28,459 bases of DNA, taken from the IMG/VR virus record IMGVR_UViG_3300030110_005088, positions 1-28,459 of that record. The stretch is one strand, 5' to 3'. The position numbers were made by a program, and so were the translations under genes. Shown piece by piece: positions 20,560-28,459 of this stretch (positions within the stretch are counted from its first letter, which is position 1; each line of letters starts with the position of its first letter). Source of the stretch: a virus. The notes below the pieces were generated by a model that searched no databases, was not told where the DNA came from, and worked only from the letters and a program-made list of their open reading frames with translations.

Positions 20560-21327
20560 TTAGGACATCAGTTCCTCGAACGCCTTATCTACATCGTTCG
20601 TCGTCTGGGCGGAGTACTTCGTGGTCTCTTTCGAACGACTCTCAGCAGAACCATCGCCAGAGAGTTGTTCGTCCAGAATAGCACCGACTTGATCGCTTGT
20701 CAAGCGTTCGAATATAGTATCGAACTCAGGTACGCGGTCTAGGAGGGCAGGGATAGATTCCGCGTCGGCGAGCAGGGGGGATGTGTTGCGGCGCATCTTT
20801 AGGCTCGTTTGGGGGTATGCACCAGGCTTGTTGGGCTTGGTGTAAGTTAGAGTGATATCGGTGCCCTCATGAGCATCAGTAATATCACCGTATTCTGGGT
20901 CAAGGATATAGCCCAAAAGAAGTTCGTATGCCTTCTTTCCATATCCATAGACCTTGACACCTTCGTCTTCACGACCGCGAACGACCACGGGCGAGAAATA
21001 ACGTTGGCGTACAAAAAGTGACTTAGCAAGCGTTTTGCTTTCCTCGTCGTTGTTGGAGGTGCCTTCGCGCCATAACGCAGAAGCAAACTCGCAGATTGGA
21101 CATGCTTCGCCGAAGTTACGCTTCGGGCAAAGAACGCCGCCGCGATGCTCGCCCACATTATAGTGGAAGTGCATCTCCTTAAGGGGATCCCCGTCATTGG
21201 TTGGGATAATACGAATGTCCGTATCGCCCTCATCTGGCTTAAACCAGACAGATGGAGTGTTATCTCCGTTTCCTTCTCCTCGAAGGGATGCAAGTTTTCG
21301 TCGCATCAGTTCCATATCAATTGCCAT
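20560..21327 (-). CDS. Single-stranded DNA-binding protein, T4 gp32-like
   Basis: A 255-residue ssDNA-binding protein. The basic N terminus (MELMRRKLASLRG) resembles the gp32 LAST/B domain used for cooperative binding. The OB-fold core contains a zinc site of the gp32 type: His residues at 53, 55 and 61 and Cys67, Cys76, Cys79 (VLCPKR, EACPICE). The core continues through FVRQRYFSPVVVRG and VKVYGYGKKAYELL. The tail is a Ser/Thr-rich linker with an acidic end (DVDKAFEELMS) that in gp32 recruits other replication proteins. It starts with AGGAG 10 nt before the ATG and has two promoters upstream, in keeping with high expression. Confidence 0.9.
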   Translation of the reverse strand: MAIDMELMRRKLASLRGEGNGDNTPSVWFKPDEGDTDIRIIPTNDGDPLKEMHFHYNVGEHRGGVLCPKRNFGEACPICEFASALWREGTSNNDEESKTLAKSLFVRQRYFSPVVVRGREDEGVKVYGYGKKAYELLLGYILDPEYGDITDAHEGTDITLTYTKPNKPGAYPQTSLKMRRNTSPLLADAESIPALLDRVPEFDTIFERLTSDQVGAILDEQLSGDGSAESRSKETTKYSAQTTNDVDKAFEELMS

Positions 21328-21352
21328 GTTTTTTTGTCTCCTTGTTGACTAT

Positions 21353-21361
21353 AGTATACCA
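21353..21361 (-). promoter_or_regulatory. Extended -10 promoter P5b for the SSB gene
   Basis: TGGTATACT on the minus strand is an extended -10 (TGn plus TATACT, 21353-21358). No good -35 lies at 17 nt, as is usual for extended -10 promoters. The start would be near 21346, about 19 nt before the SSB ATG. It shares GTATACTATA with P4. Confidence 0.6.
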
Positions 21362-21379
21362 AGCGTTCCTTGATATCTT

Positions 21380-21408
21380 ATTGTGGCACACTCGACGTAG
21401 CTTGTCAA
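21380..21408 (-). promoter_or_regulatory. Sigma70-type promoter P5a upstream of the SSB gene
   Basis: Perfect -35 TTGACA (21403-21408), 17-nt spacer, -10 CACAAT (21380-21385, 4 of 6). The -35 lies in the palindrome GCTTGACAAGC and contains the TGA stop of the tubulin-like gene. With P5b it forms a tandem pair. Confidence 0.6.
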
Positions 21409-22244
21409 GCGTAATTTTGTACTACGTTAGTAAGGGCAACGCAGAACCCAAAATCAGTAAAATCAGTTTCGTAAATCGCATAAGAAATTTTTCGAAAAGC
21501 ATTTGTTGGTTTTGCCTTAAGCAAATCAACCAAACGTTTATGAAGCTCCCCATCTGTCTCCAATTTTTCCCTGTTTATACACATATAATAACATATGTCT
21601 CGATCCATGTCAAGAGGAAAAAGCCATTTTTCTTCAAGATTTTTCATATTGAGCAAACCGATGGTTCTAATACGACAAATATCCAATGGCTTGGAGACCA
21701 TCCCGATTTCTGGCTCATTGTGCTGAAAGAAATTAAGATAATGTACCGTCTGAAAAATAGATTCATTGAGGGTATCGTAATATTTCTTAATCGGCACACT
21801 TCCAATGTGCATTTCAAGCAGTTCGTTGTTCATGATAGTTAAAGACTTAAGGAGGCCTGAACGAGCATACTCCTGAAGAACACTAAACACTACTTTGTCG
21901 AGTAATTTTGGAACACCTGTCAAGAGAGTAGAATCAGGCTTAATGTAAAAGACCTCGATTTCTTTATCTTTTAATTGCTCTAAAACACCGAGCGTATAAT
22001 TAGAACTCATTGAAGAGCCCACCACAAAGAACTGAACCCTATCATTGACGGATTTAAAAAAAGTTTTTAGCTGTGGTATGTTTGCTTCATATTCTTCTGA
22101 AGTGTCGTATGTTTTTAGCTTACGTTTATATTTGCTATGGGATTCTACCGCACTATTCAATTGAAAAACCTTATAGTTTTTAACAGGTTTGAACTTTTCT
22201 ACAATTTTAGATGCGCCGTTTCCAAGACCAATAACCGAGATCAT
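21405..22244 (-). CDS. Divergent FtsZ/tubulin-like protein
   Basis: A 279-residue protein with the layout of the FtsZ/tubulin fold. It starts with ISVIGLGNGASKIVEKF (compare the FtsZ T1 loop GxGGAG...). A strand plus loop QFFVVGSSMSSNYTLGVLEQ (71-90) sits where the GGGTGTG signature should be, but the glycines are mostly replaced. Then come VFYIKPDS, a long helix (PKLLDKVVFSVLQEYA), and RSGLLKSLTIMNNELLEMH (128-146), matching the FtsZ segment around SLITIPNDKLL. PLDICRIRTIGLL (186-198) fits the T7 synergy loop. Phage tubulins (PhuZ, TubZ) move or centre DNA. The degraded phosphate loop raises doubt about GTP turnover. It overlaps the family-A polymerase stop by ATGA. The fold call is by pattern, not proven. 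Confidence 0.65.
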   Translation of the reverse strand: MISVIGLGNGASKIVEKFKPVKNYKVFQLNSAVESHSKYKRKLKTYDTSEEYEANIPQLKTFFKSVNDRVQFFVVGSSMSSNYTLGVLEQLKDKEIEVFYIKPDSTLLTGVPKLLDKVVFSVLQEYARSGLLKSLTIMNNELLEMHIGSVPIKKYYDTLNESIFQTVHYLNFFQHNEPEIGMVSKPLDICRIRTIGLLNMKNLEEKWLFPLDMDRDICYYMCINREKLETDGELHKRLVDLLKAKPTNAFRKISYAIYETDFTDFGFCVALTNVVQNYA

Positions 22245-23431
22245 ATCCCCAACTCTTTCAATTCAAAATAGTTTTTGCCTGCCTTGATTGTGCTAAGATA
22301 GTCATCATCGCCCTCAAACGTTTTTTGAATATCTTTAATCAATGGCCGATCATCATTATGAAAGTCTATCACAATTTCATCATGAAGTAAATGGGAAATA
22401 AAAGATTTTCTTCCCTCCAGCATCTTATCGATAGCTACAGCCTTCTCAAATACGCGGTCGGCGGTGGTACTTTGAATCAAATAGTTGAGGGCGCGCCGGT
22501 CATCGATTTCCATCTTGCGATTATAAGGCGTTCTCACATACTCTCCGTCGTACCATTCTCTCAACAAAGTGCTCTTGTTATAAACTTCACTCAATGGTTC
22601 TTTCTCATCAGAATTATACAACCATGCAAAGAATTCAATCTTAGCTTCATCTCTGGATAGTGAGTTCGCATACACGTTGCGCACGTTCCATTCGTGAATA
22701 TCATGAAGTGGTTGCTTGTATCCACACAAATCAAGAAACGTGCGAATCTCAGCGCCATTATAATCTAAGGCCACAAAAAGCTCGTTATTTGGCTTCAGAA
22801 GCTTTCTAAAGTCCTTCTTAACAGTTAGTATGGGAAACGAGCCAGGACGCGTTGTGAGGCGTCCTGTGGCCGTTCCGAACAGGTTGTAGTCGATATAACT
22901 GTAGTTCTTTACAAGTTCTTGGGCTTTAGTACGATCAAGACTTGATAGCATCAAGTGCCGACAGTCTTCGGTATTCAGATTGAGCTTATTATACCTTATT
23001 TTATATAGGAGCTTTTCAGTGTCGCACAGATGTTGATAGTTTGCAGGCTTTTCGTAGTTATCAAAAACGTGTTCTGTGATGCGGTTTTTTACCTCGCAGT
23101 ATCGTTTTAAAAAATCATGTGGAACCAAATCAAAAATACAATGATCGTTTAAGTTGACCTTCGCAATTTTGAACGTCTTGATATAGGCGCGCAGTTTTTG
23201 TTCGGTGCTCTGCAACTCCTCAACATATCCATTAGGACAACATTCTGCTAATGTGCCCCCGTCAGTGTATAGCCATGCATACTCCACTTCGTCGTCCAAA
23301 ATGGAGCCGGTGTATCGCCAGGTTCTTTTTAGGTTTTCAGGAAAATTATCAAAATGTAATTTACCATCTACGTACATACCAATACATTCAGATTTATCAT
23401 CAATTGACTGAAAATACAATTTTATCCCCAA
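22241..23431 (-). CDS. Family-A DNA polymerase core (Pol I Klenow-like, no exonuclease domains)
   Basis: A polymerase of about 396 residues. Motif TGRLTTRPGSFPIL (189-202), motif A ALDYNGAEIR (Asp223, Glu228, Arg230), motif B with R260, K264, F268 and Y272 at exact Pol I spacing (SRDEAKIEFFAWLY), the helix LNYLIQSTTADRVFEKA, and motif C H350-D351-E352 (LHDEIVID) are all present, so nucleotide addition should work. Only about 130 residues precede the thumb, too few for a 3'-5' exonuclease domain, and no DxE motif is seen; the 5' nuclease is a separate gene. The fingers are shortened. No ATG lies near the front; TTG at 23431 or 23419 (the latter with GGGGA 6 nt upstream) or ATG at 23377 may be used. 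It may fill gaps or help repair beside DnaE. Confidence 0.88.
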   Translation of the reverse strand: MGIKLYFQSIDDKSECIGMYVDGKLHFDNFPENLKRTWRYTGSILDDEVEYAWLYTDGGTLAECCPNGYVEELQSTEQKLRAYIKTFKIAKVNLNDHCIFDLVPHDFLKRYCEVKNRITEHVFDNYEKPANYQHLCDTEKLLYKIRYNKLNLNTEDCRHLMLSSLDRTKAQELVKNYSYIDYNLFGTATGRLTTRPGSFPILTVKKDFRKLLKPNNELFVALDYNGAEIRTFLDLCGYKQPLHDIHEWNVRNVYANSLSRDEAKIEFFAWLYNSDEKEPLSEVYNKSTLLREWYDGEYVRTPYNRKMEIDDRRALNYLIQSTTADRVFEKAVAIDKMLEGRKSFISHLLHDEIVIDFHNDDRPLIKDIQKTFEGDDDYLSTIKAGKNYFELKELGI

Positions 23432-23443
23432 TATTTATTTAAT

Positions 23444-24766
23444 CTAAGCCGGTGTCGGTGGTAGGTCAGAACGATCAGGATTGTCTTCATATAGATCTTC
23501 GTCGCTAATGGACATGAGACCTCCACCAATGCCCTCAACAATATCCAATGGCTGCCCATCATTCATTTGTTTTTCCAATCCTTCTAAGTCAACCTTGTTC
23601 ATATAATAATGTAGAGATCCTATTTTGTCAAACTCTTTGTTTATAATGCTTTCAAAAAATAACGACACAGGTTGGTAAGACCTACTGGATTGGCACATTT
23701 CTATAGTATCTCTTACAATTTTATTCATATCTTCTTCAGGCATGTGTGGCTGCTCTTCGTACAGCCGCAGATAAAGATAAAGTTTAAGAAATGATTTTCG
23801 AGATCTGGCTGTAGACAGCAACTTTCGCAAATCATACTCAACTGGTTTAATCTCTGTTGTTATAATATCACCTTTGCATTCTTCTGTCAAGGAAAAATTG
23901 CCTTGTCGACAAAAATTATAGAGTCTCAAGAGTTGCTCTATAAATTTTGATAGTCCTATCATACTAGCAGACCGATATCCTTTTGTCAAAATGGACACCG
24001 TATTAGGAAGGCGGTATCTTGAGCTAATCTGGTGAACTTCTGGTGCTGCGATATCCATAACAATTCGCCATGGAATATTAGCATCTATCCTAAATCCATA
24101 TGAATTACAAGCATTAACAAAATATAACCAGTTAGGGCTGTTGATAAAATCTTCAATTTTCTTATCATCGTTTGTGTAACTAAGGTCAGCAATTTCTAAC
24201 GCTAACCCAGACGCTAAAACGGAGCAACTTCTGCTTTTTACATATCCAGCAAACGTGAAACGAACGCGGTGGACCATATGTTGCAAATAGGGCATCAGTA
24301 TATCAATAAACTCTTCGAAATTAGTAAAATATTTTTGATTTTTTAAAATGTATTTTTTAATATTATTAAAATAGATTTGTTGGTGGTGCAAGTATCCGGC
24401 TTGCGGAGACTCGTATGCCTTATACACTTGTAAATTTGTTAAGTATGGATCTTTGGTCGAAATCTTTCCTAACATTGCACTTTTTTTAAACTGATTTGCC
24501 ATCTCTACAAAGATATCATTAACAAAATTTAAAAGCTGCAATTGTTGGCCATCTGGTGCTTCATATGGAAGAGTTTTCAAAAAAGCATCATCCACCACGA
24601 CTGGCGCCATATCGCGTGATACTCTACCATAGTATAATCTTTCTCCAAAATTAAAATCTACAATATTTTTGTGACCTTGGCTTGATATTTTAAGACTATA
24701 GTTGATTTTCTTATTAAAAAGGTTATAAGCAGTCTCATTGTTGCTCTGTGCGTAATCTTCTGACAT
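23444..24766 (-). CDS. Conserved phage-type protein, probably virion-associated
   Basis: A 440-residue protein without recognisable enzyme motifs. Residues 224-240 (GFRIDANIPWRIVMDIA) resemble a segment (YGF...D...PWR.V..) that I recall from hypothetical proteins of marine myophages, though I cannot name the family. N-terminal residues 1-60 mention a possible small beta domain; residues 130-175 and 300-350 are helical and basic. The C terminus is acidic and glycine-containing (GIGGGLMSISDEDLYEDNPD). It follows the giant gene after 3 nt and precedes the polymerase after 12 nt. A structural or assembly role is suggested only by the neighbour. The ATG has GAGG about 11 nt upstream. Confidence 0.8.
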   Translation of the reverse strand: MSEDYAQSNNETAYNLFNKKINYSLKISSQGHKNIVDFNFGERLYYGRVSRDMAPVVVDDAFLKTLPYEAPDGQQLQLLNFVNDIFVEMANQFKKSAMLGKISTKDPYLTNLQVYKAYESPQAGYLHHQQIYFNNIKKYILKNQKYFTNFEEFIDILMPYLQHMVHRVRFTFAGYVKSRSCSVLASGLALEIADLSYTNDDKKIEDFINSPNWLYFVNACNSYGFRIDANIPWRIVMDIAAPEVHQISSRYRLPNTVSILTKGYRSASMIGLSKFIEQLLRLYNFCRQGNFSLTEECKGDIITTEIKPVEYDLRKLLSTARSRKSFLKLYLYLRLYEEQPHMPEEDMNKIVRDTIEMCQSSRSYQPVSLFFESIINKEFDKIGSLHYYMNKVDLEGLEKQMNDGQPLDIVEGIGGGLMSISDEDLYEDNPDRSDLPPTPA

Positions 24767-24769
24767 CTA

Positions 24770-27700
24770 TTACTGTGCCTCCTCGGCAGCTTTCTGACGT
24801 TTATCCAAGAATACCTTGCAGGAAGCGTTTGATGCGCCGGGTGCTACTGGGTCGGAAGTTAGTTGGGCGCAATTTTCGGCGGCATCTACTGCATTGACCC
24901 ATTTCGCATACAACGTGGTGTCGGCTCGGCCGGCCATAAAGTTGTGTTCAGATCTATAAATCATATAATATCCACCAACTCCTAGTTTAGTTAAATCCAG
25001 TATACTACCTCCTTGTCCTGTGAACATGGGAGTATTTGGGGCGAAACCTCGGGGATCCACGAACAAGTAAGTGCCCGGAAACGTGTTAACATTACAATAT
25101 GTATCGATCTGCACATCATACACCACTCTTAATTGTTGCAATCCGTCATAGCCATCTTGTTCAAACCGAACCTCGGCTAATCCTTTTGTTTGAGTTTTTG
25201 TGAGTTTTATATTCTTAATTAGTCCCTTGTTACGACCCAGAAGATAATGAAAAATTCCCTTTTCCTCATCATCGGCACGAATTCCTTTCATTTGCTCAAG
25301 AGGCATCGTCCGACCAGCAGAGTAAACAAAATAATTAAACTCATTATTCAAAGGGACGCTGGTTCTTGCACTGTCGTGAGGGCCAGATACGGGCAAAATT
25401 GGTTCAGAAGATAGAAGATCTTTTATATTGGCTCTAAATTCAGTAGTCTTGGCGGCCGATCGCTTGCCTCTGGGGGAAGTGTTAATAATTTTTCCTGTTA
25501 CCACATCTTGTGTGTCACTATCCGAGTAAGCTGTTATAGCTGCTTGGTTTACTCGGATCCTTTGAGATTGCCCTAACGCTGTTCCACAATTATCGCTATT
25601 AAAGGCATCTCGCACAAGCGTATTGAAAAACTCATTTAAAAACTTTGTCAATCCATAATAGCTCTCTTCTTTGCTTAGCATTTTGGAAGTTAAAAATTCT
25701 ACAAAGTAACGAATAGAAACCGGGATATCACCTAAGTTAATGAAACTGACATCTTCTGGAGATGCACCATCTTCATTGGGCACAGTGTGGCGTAATTCCA
25801 TGGGTCCCAATAAAATTCTAAGTTTTTGGAAGTTTCTTAGGGCGATCTTATGCTCTTTGGCCATTTCAGTTATCCTGTCTGCAGACACCGCCACCGGGTT
25901 ATTAAGGTTTGCAACACCATATGACTTTAAGTTAAAGCCGGTCAATCCGGCGTTGATTGTTTCAATTTCTGATAAATCATCTAATTCGCTCTCTATATTA
26001 GCCAAAATCATATCGATTAAATCACTAACATAAAAATAAGTTAACAGTTGGTTTCCGGTACCAGCGCCAAATATAGCGCGAGCTACAGCATCTTGTTCGG
26101 GGGCGCCCTCTTCGGGGTTACTGGGGTCTCTATTTGCTTCTTCCTCATATGCCTTGGTGGCCTCTTCAAGTTCTGATTCTGTTAGGGACCCTTGACCGGA
26201 TTCATAGTCCTTTATATTTAGCGCCGACTCGTTGAGAATCCACTTATGAACTAACACCCTAGCATCTGCATTGCTTCGATAACGTGCGTATGCCCTAACA
26301 GTGCCCAATGGAACAGTGAGATATTTCATTTTGTTACTTTCAATAAGGTCTTTTGTCAATTTTTTAAAAGCGTTAGAGTTTTCAGAAGCAATTTCATCTC
26401 TAAATTCTTCTTTCAAAGCTGATACTACTTCTGCAGAATTTTCACCGCACGATTTAGAGTATGTCTCTATAGCTGCGTTTCTGGCTATTCTACGGGGAGC
26501 TATTTTTCCTGTAGCGCTCTTGGCACCAGCAAAAATATTAAATTTATTAGTATCGAAGAATTGCTCAATATAAGCAAGATAATTTATATTAAAGGTTACT
26601 CTTCCCTGGTCATCAAACTCAAAATTATGAACCGTGGGAGTAAGATTGAGACTAACGAAAGATTCTCGCAGGGCTTCACGCAATTGACTACTGAGGATTG
26701 GGCTATTATCTCCAGGCAATTTTTTGGCTGCAGCCCAACCGACTTCTGCTTTAAGTCTAAAATTAAGCTCTTGCAGAGTAATATTTTGATGTTCTAAATC
26801 TTGACAATTCATTTTCTGATCTTTGGCTTTCCCCCCAAAGTTACCAGTCTTCAAGGCTAAATCGATGTACCGAAATTTATGCTCTCCGTTAGCGGGAAGT
26901 GATTTTTTTAGAGTGCGCTCATTAAGCAACTCCTTCATATTATTAGCAAAAATTTTAAGATTACCTTTGATGCTCTTCTTTACCGCAAAAGGATTGCTTC
27001 CTTCATAAGAAAAAGTAAAACTTTTTATACCGACTCCGGTGCCTCTGGATCCTTGGCCTTTTGTGAAAAATTGTAATTCTCTGCCAGTTGTGTTGGTCTC
27101 AAAAGGCACTTCAACTTCAAAACTATCGTCTCCGTTCTCATCGAACACTACTTTATAAAGTCGAATTTTAGGTTGCAGCGCCGATAATTCATAACCTTCA
27201 ATATCCATTAAATGTTTTAATTTAGGACTTAAAGTCAGCCGATTCATAAAAGCATATGGATCTCCGTTCAATAACAAGGTGGCGTTCGATGAGCCGGCCG
27301 TTTTGGCAGTCTTATCATTGTTGTCCGAATGAACATAAGGCAGTCTTTTGGATGCTTTTTTACCATTGGTGTTCGTTTTATCACTCATGATCTTTCTTTT
27401 AGCGAAGATATCCGCATGATTCATCAAAAAACACTGCTCTTTGATTAGTGTGCGGCGACGATCAACAATCTCGCGTACTTGCTGCAGCGTTGAGCCGGCG
27501 TTTTGGGCGCGGCGCTCATGCTGATCGCGGCCTTGCTTCTGTCTGACTTTCCTCAGAAAAATGGTCTCACCCCAACCACTTGGCTTGTCGGCGTCGAGGC
27601 CGGCATTGGCCATAAACTCGGCAAACTCTTGAGCATCAATTAACAGGTCAACGACCGCTTGTTGTAGCAAGCAGTGAGCCATTGTTTTTAGAGCTTCGTA

Positions 27701-28459
27701 ACGTGGCGCGATTTGAGCATGATAGGCTTTCAGCAAGCTGCTAATTGCTTGCAACATGGTGGACTCAGAATCTGTGAAGTTGCCGATATCGGGATCGACG
27801 CCATCAAAAAAACCATTACCGGTCAAATTAGAGGGACTTAGGTTTTGAGCAGCAGTGTCTAGTTTACTTAAAAGAGAACGCAAGTCTGGTTGATAGGTTA
27901 GTAGTTCGCCGGCCGTACTCGACCGACTTCGGCGCAATTCTTTTTTTTGTTCATGTGATATTGTCATTACGTTTGTGCCGCGGGCGCGGTTATATCGGTT
28001 GTTGTTAGCGCGCTTATAGGTCTGAGCATGCCAGCCTTCGAAGCGATTATTGGAATCTGTATAATAATTTACAAAGGTCAGCGGCTGTGGAATGGGGCGT
28101 ACACCGGTCGACATGGCCGCGGCCACTCCACTCGATGGCTTAGGAATATCAAAGTCAATTCCTGCATAGGTTCCTTCATAACCTTTTTCGCTATTTCCAT
28201 CGTCATCGACGCCATGGTCATAAATGTCATAAAGACCTGCGAATGCTTTGGCTCCTTCTTCCCAGTTTGTGACAGCGGCACCCATCGTTTCCCATTCATC
28301 TGTAATTTTACCTTTTTCAACCACCAAGTCACTAATCCACATAACAACACTCAACAAGGTAGCCCATCCAGATGGGTAAGCTTGTGCTTGACCGGTAGCA
28401 CTTGTCATGTTTGCGGAGTCATCACCGCCGGCACCTTGTTCAACAACGAGGGTGACCAG
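24770..28459 (-). CDS. Giant protein, 5' end outside window; probable virion structural protein
   Basis: At least 1229 residues. An ATG at 28406-28408 exists, but the frame is open for 17 more codons to the window edge (LVTLVVEQGAGGDD...) and no ribosome site precedes that ATG, so the true start lies outside. The first 350 residues are helical and Ala/Arg-rich (KELRRSRSSTAGELL, KQGRDQHERRAQNAGSTLQQ). A stretch of strand-rich sequence follows (SFTFSYEGSNPFAVKKSIKG and later QLRVVYDVQIDTYCNVNTFP). Near the end, GGYYMIYRSEHNFMAG then TTLYAKWV resembles the last strands of baseplate-hub/late-control-D proteins, a weak clue to a tail or baseplate role. No protease, lysozyme or nucleotide-binding motif was recognised. 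Family unknown. Confidence 0.85.
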   Translation of the reverse strand: MVTLVVEQGAGGDDSANMTSATGQAQAYPSGWATLLSVVMWISDLVVEKGKITDEWETMGAAVTNWEEGAKAFAGLYDIYDHGVDDDGNSEKGYEGTYAGIDFDIPKPSSGVAAAMSTGVRPIPQPLTFVNYYTDSNNRFEGWHAQTYKRANNNRYNRARGTNVMTISHEQKKELRRSRSSTAGELLTYQPDLRSLLSKLDTAAQNLSPSNLTGNGFFDGVDPDIGNFTDSESTMLQAISSLLKAYHAQIAPRYEALKTMAHCLLQQAVVDLLIDAQEFAEFMANAGLDADKPSGWGETIFLRKVRQKQGRDQHERRAQNAGSTLQQVREIVDRRRTLIKEQCFLMNHADIFAKRKIMSDKTNTNGKKASKRLPYVHSDNNDKTAKTAGSSNATLLLNGDPYAFMNRLTLSPKLKHLMDIEGYELSALQPKIRLYKVVFDENGDDSFEVEVPFETNTTGRELQFFTKGQGSRGTGVGIKSFTFSYEGSNPFAVKKSIKGNLKIFANNMKELLNERTLKKSLPANGEHKFRYIDLALKTGNFGGKAKDQKMNCQDLEHQNITLQELNFRLKAEVGWAAAKKLPGDNSPILSSQLREALRESFVSLNLTPTVHNFEFDDQGRVTFNINYLAYIEQFFDTNKFNIFAGAKSATGKIAPRRIARNAAIETYSKSCGENSAEVVSALKEEFRDEIASENSNAFKKLTKDLIESNKMKYLTVPLGTVRAYARYRSNADARVLVHKWILNESALNIKDYESGQGSLTESELEEATKAYEEEANRDPSNPEEGAPEQDAVARAIFGAGTGNQLLTYFYVSDLIDMILANIESELDDLSEIETINAGLTGFNLKSYGVANLNNPVAVSADRITEMAKEHKIALRNFQKLRILLGPMELRHTVPNEDGASPEDVSFINLGDIPVSIRYFVEFLTSKMLSKEESYYGLTKFLNEFFNTLVRDAFNSDNCGTALGQSQRIRVNQAAITAYSDSDTQDVVTGKIINTSPRGKRSAAKTTEFRANIKDLLSSEPILPVSGPHDSARTSVPLNNEFNYFVYSAGRTMPLEQMKGIRADDEEKGIFHYLLGRNKGLIKNIKLTKTQTKGLAEVRFEQDGYDGLQQLRVVYDVQIDTYCNVNTFPGTYLFVDPRGFAPNTPMFTGQGGSILDLTKLGVGGYYMIYRSEHNFMAGRADTTLYAKWVNAVDAAENCAQLTSDPVAPGASNASCKVFLDKRQKAAEEAQ

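Noticed and set aside
21252-21842. Plus-strand frame of 196 residues with Phe/Ile-rich sequence
   Set aside because: It lies antisense across the SSB and tubulin-like genes and over their promoters; both minus-strand genes are well supported and no domain is recognisable in the plus frame.
28406-28408. ATG as the true start of the giant gene
   Set aside because: The frame stays open to the window edge and no Shine-Dalgarno precedes this ATG.
1-28459. CRISPR array, insertion sequence or long direct repeats
   Set aside because: No regularly spaced repeat, transposase or paired terminal repeat was noticed by eye; only short promoter-related repeats are present.

Overview
The window reads as part of a large tailed bacteriophage genome. 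All recognisable genes lie on the minus strand, packed with 1-14 nt overlaps or very short gaps. The content is typical of a lytic, probably aquatic, myovirus-like phage: its own replisome, a nucleotide-synthesis set (B12-dependent ribonucleotide reductase, dCMP deaminase, dUTPase, ThyX, an IMP dehydrogenase/GMP reductase relative), UV repair, an endolysin, chaperone and protease helpers, and large virion-type proteins at one edge. No integrase, transposase, tRNA, rRNA or CRISPR array was seen. The host cannot be named from sequence alone.

Layout in the direction of transcription (right to left). (1) 28459-23444: a giant protein open at the window edge, then a 440-residue conserved phage-type protein; both are probably virion proteins. 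(2) 23431-21405: a family-A DNA polymerase core overlapping a divergent FtsZ/tubulin-like gene. (3) 21327-18989: gp32-like ssDNA-binding protein, RecA/UvsX recombinase and a His-rich lipoprotein. (4) 18927-16563: dCMP deaminase, UV-damage endonuclease and 5' nuclease, chained by ATGA overlaps. (5) 16477-9237: DnaB-type helicase, class II ribonucleotide reductase, GroES-like co-chaperonin, amidase endolysin, small membrane protein (possible holin), ThyX, and two genes linked to a nucleotidyltransferase-like fold. (6) 9184-4417: family-C (DnaE) polymerase, ClpP-like protease and J-domain protein. (7) 4366-940: a small basic/helical protein, dUTPase, zinc protein, thioredoxin-like protein, unknown protein, IMPDH/GMPR, a 41-residue membrane protein, a possible ribbon-helix-helix protein and a sigma-region-4 protein. 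(8) 868-1: a very acidic, scaffold-like protein, an intrinsic terminator, and the start of a membrane protein cut by the left edge.

Sigma70-type promoters (-35 mostly [A/G]CTTGAC, 16-17 nt spacer, TATAAT-like -10) sit at or just beyond the upstream gene's stop codon and divide the strand into about five or six transcription units. Two are nested in hairpins that also look like terminators. No gene-free stretch exceeds about 100 bases.

Together the genes form an autonomous replication programme. RNR, dCMP deaminase, dUTPase and ThyX give a complete route to dTTP. DnaB, SSB, UvsX, FEN and two different DNA polymerases replicate and recombine the DNA, and UvdE repairs it. The most unusual features are the two polymerase families together, the degenerate phage tubulin beside one of them, and the promoter-in-terminator hairpins.
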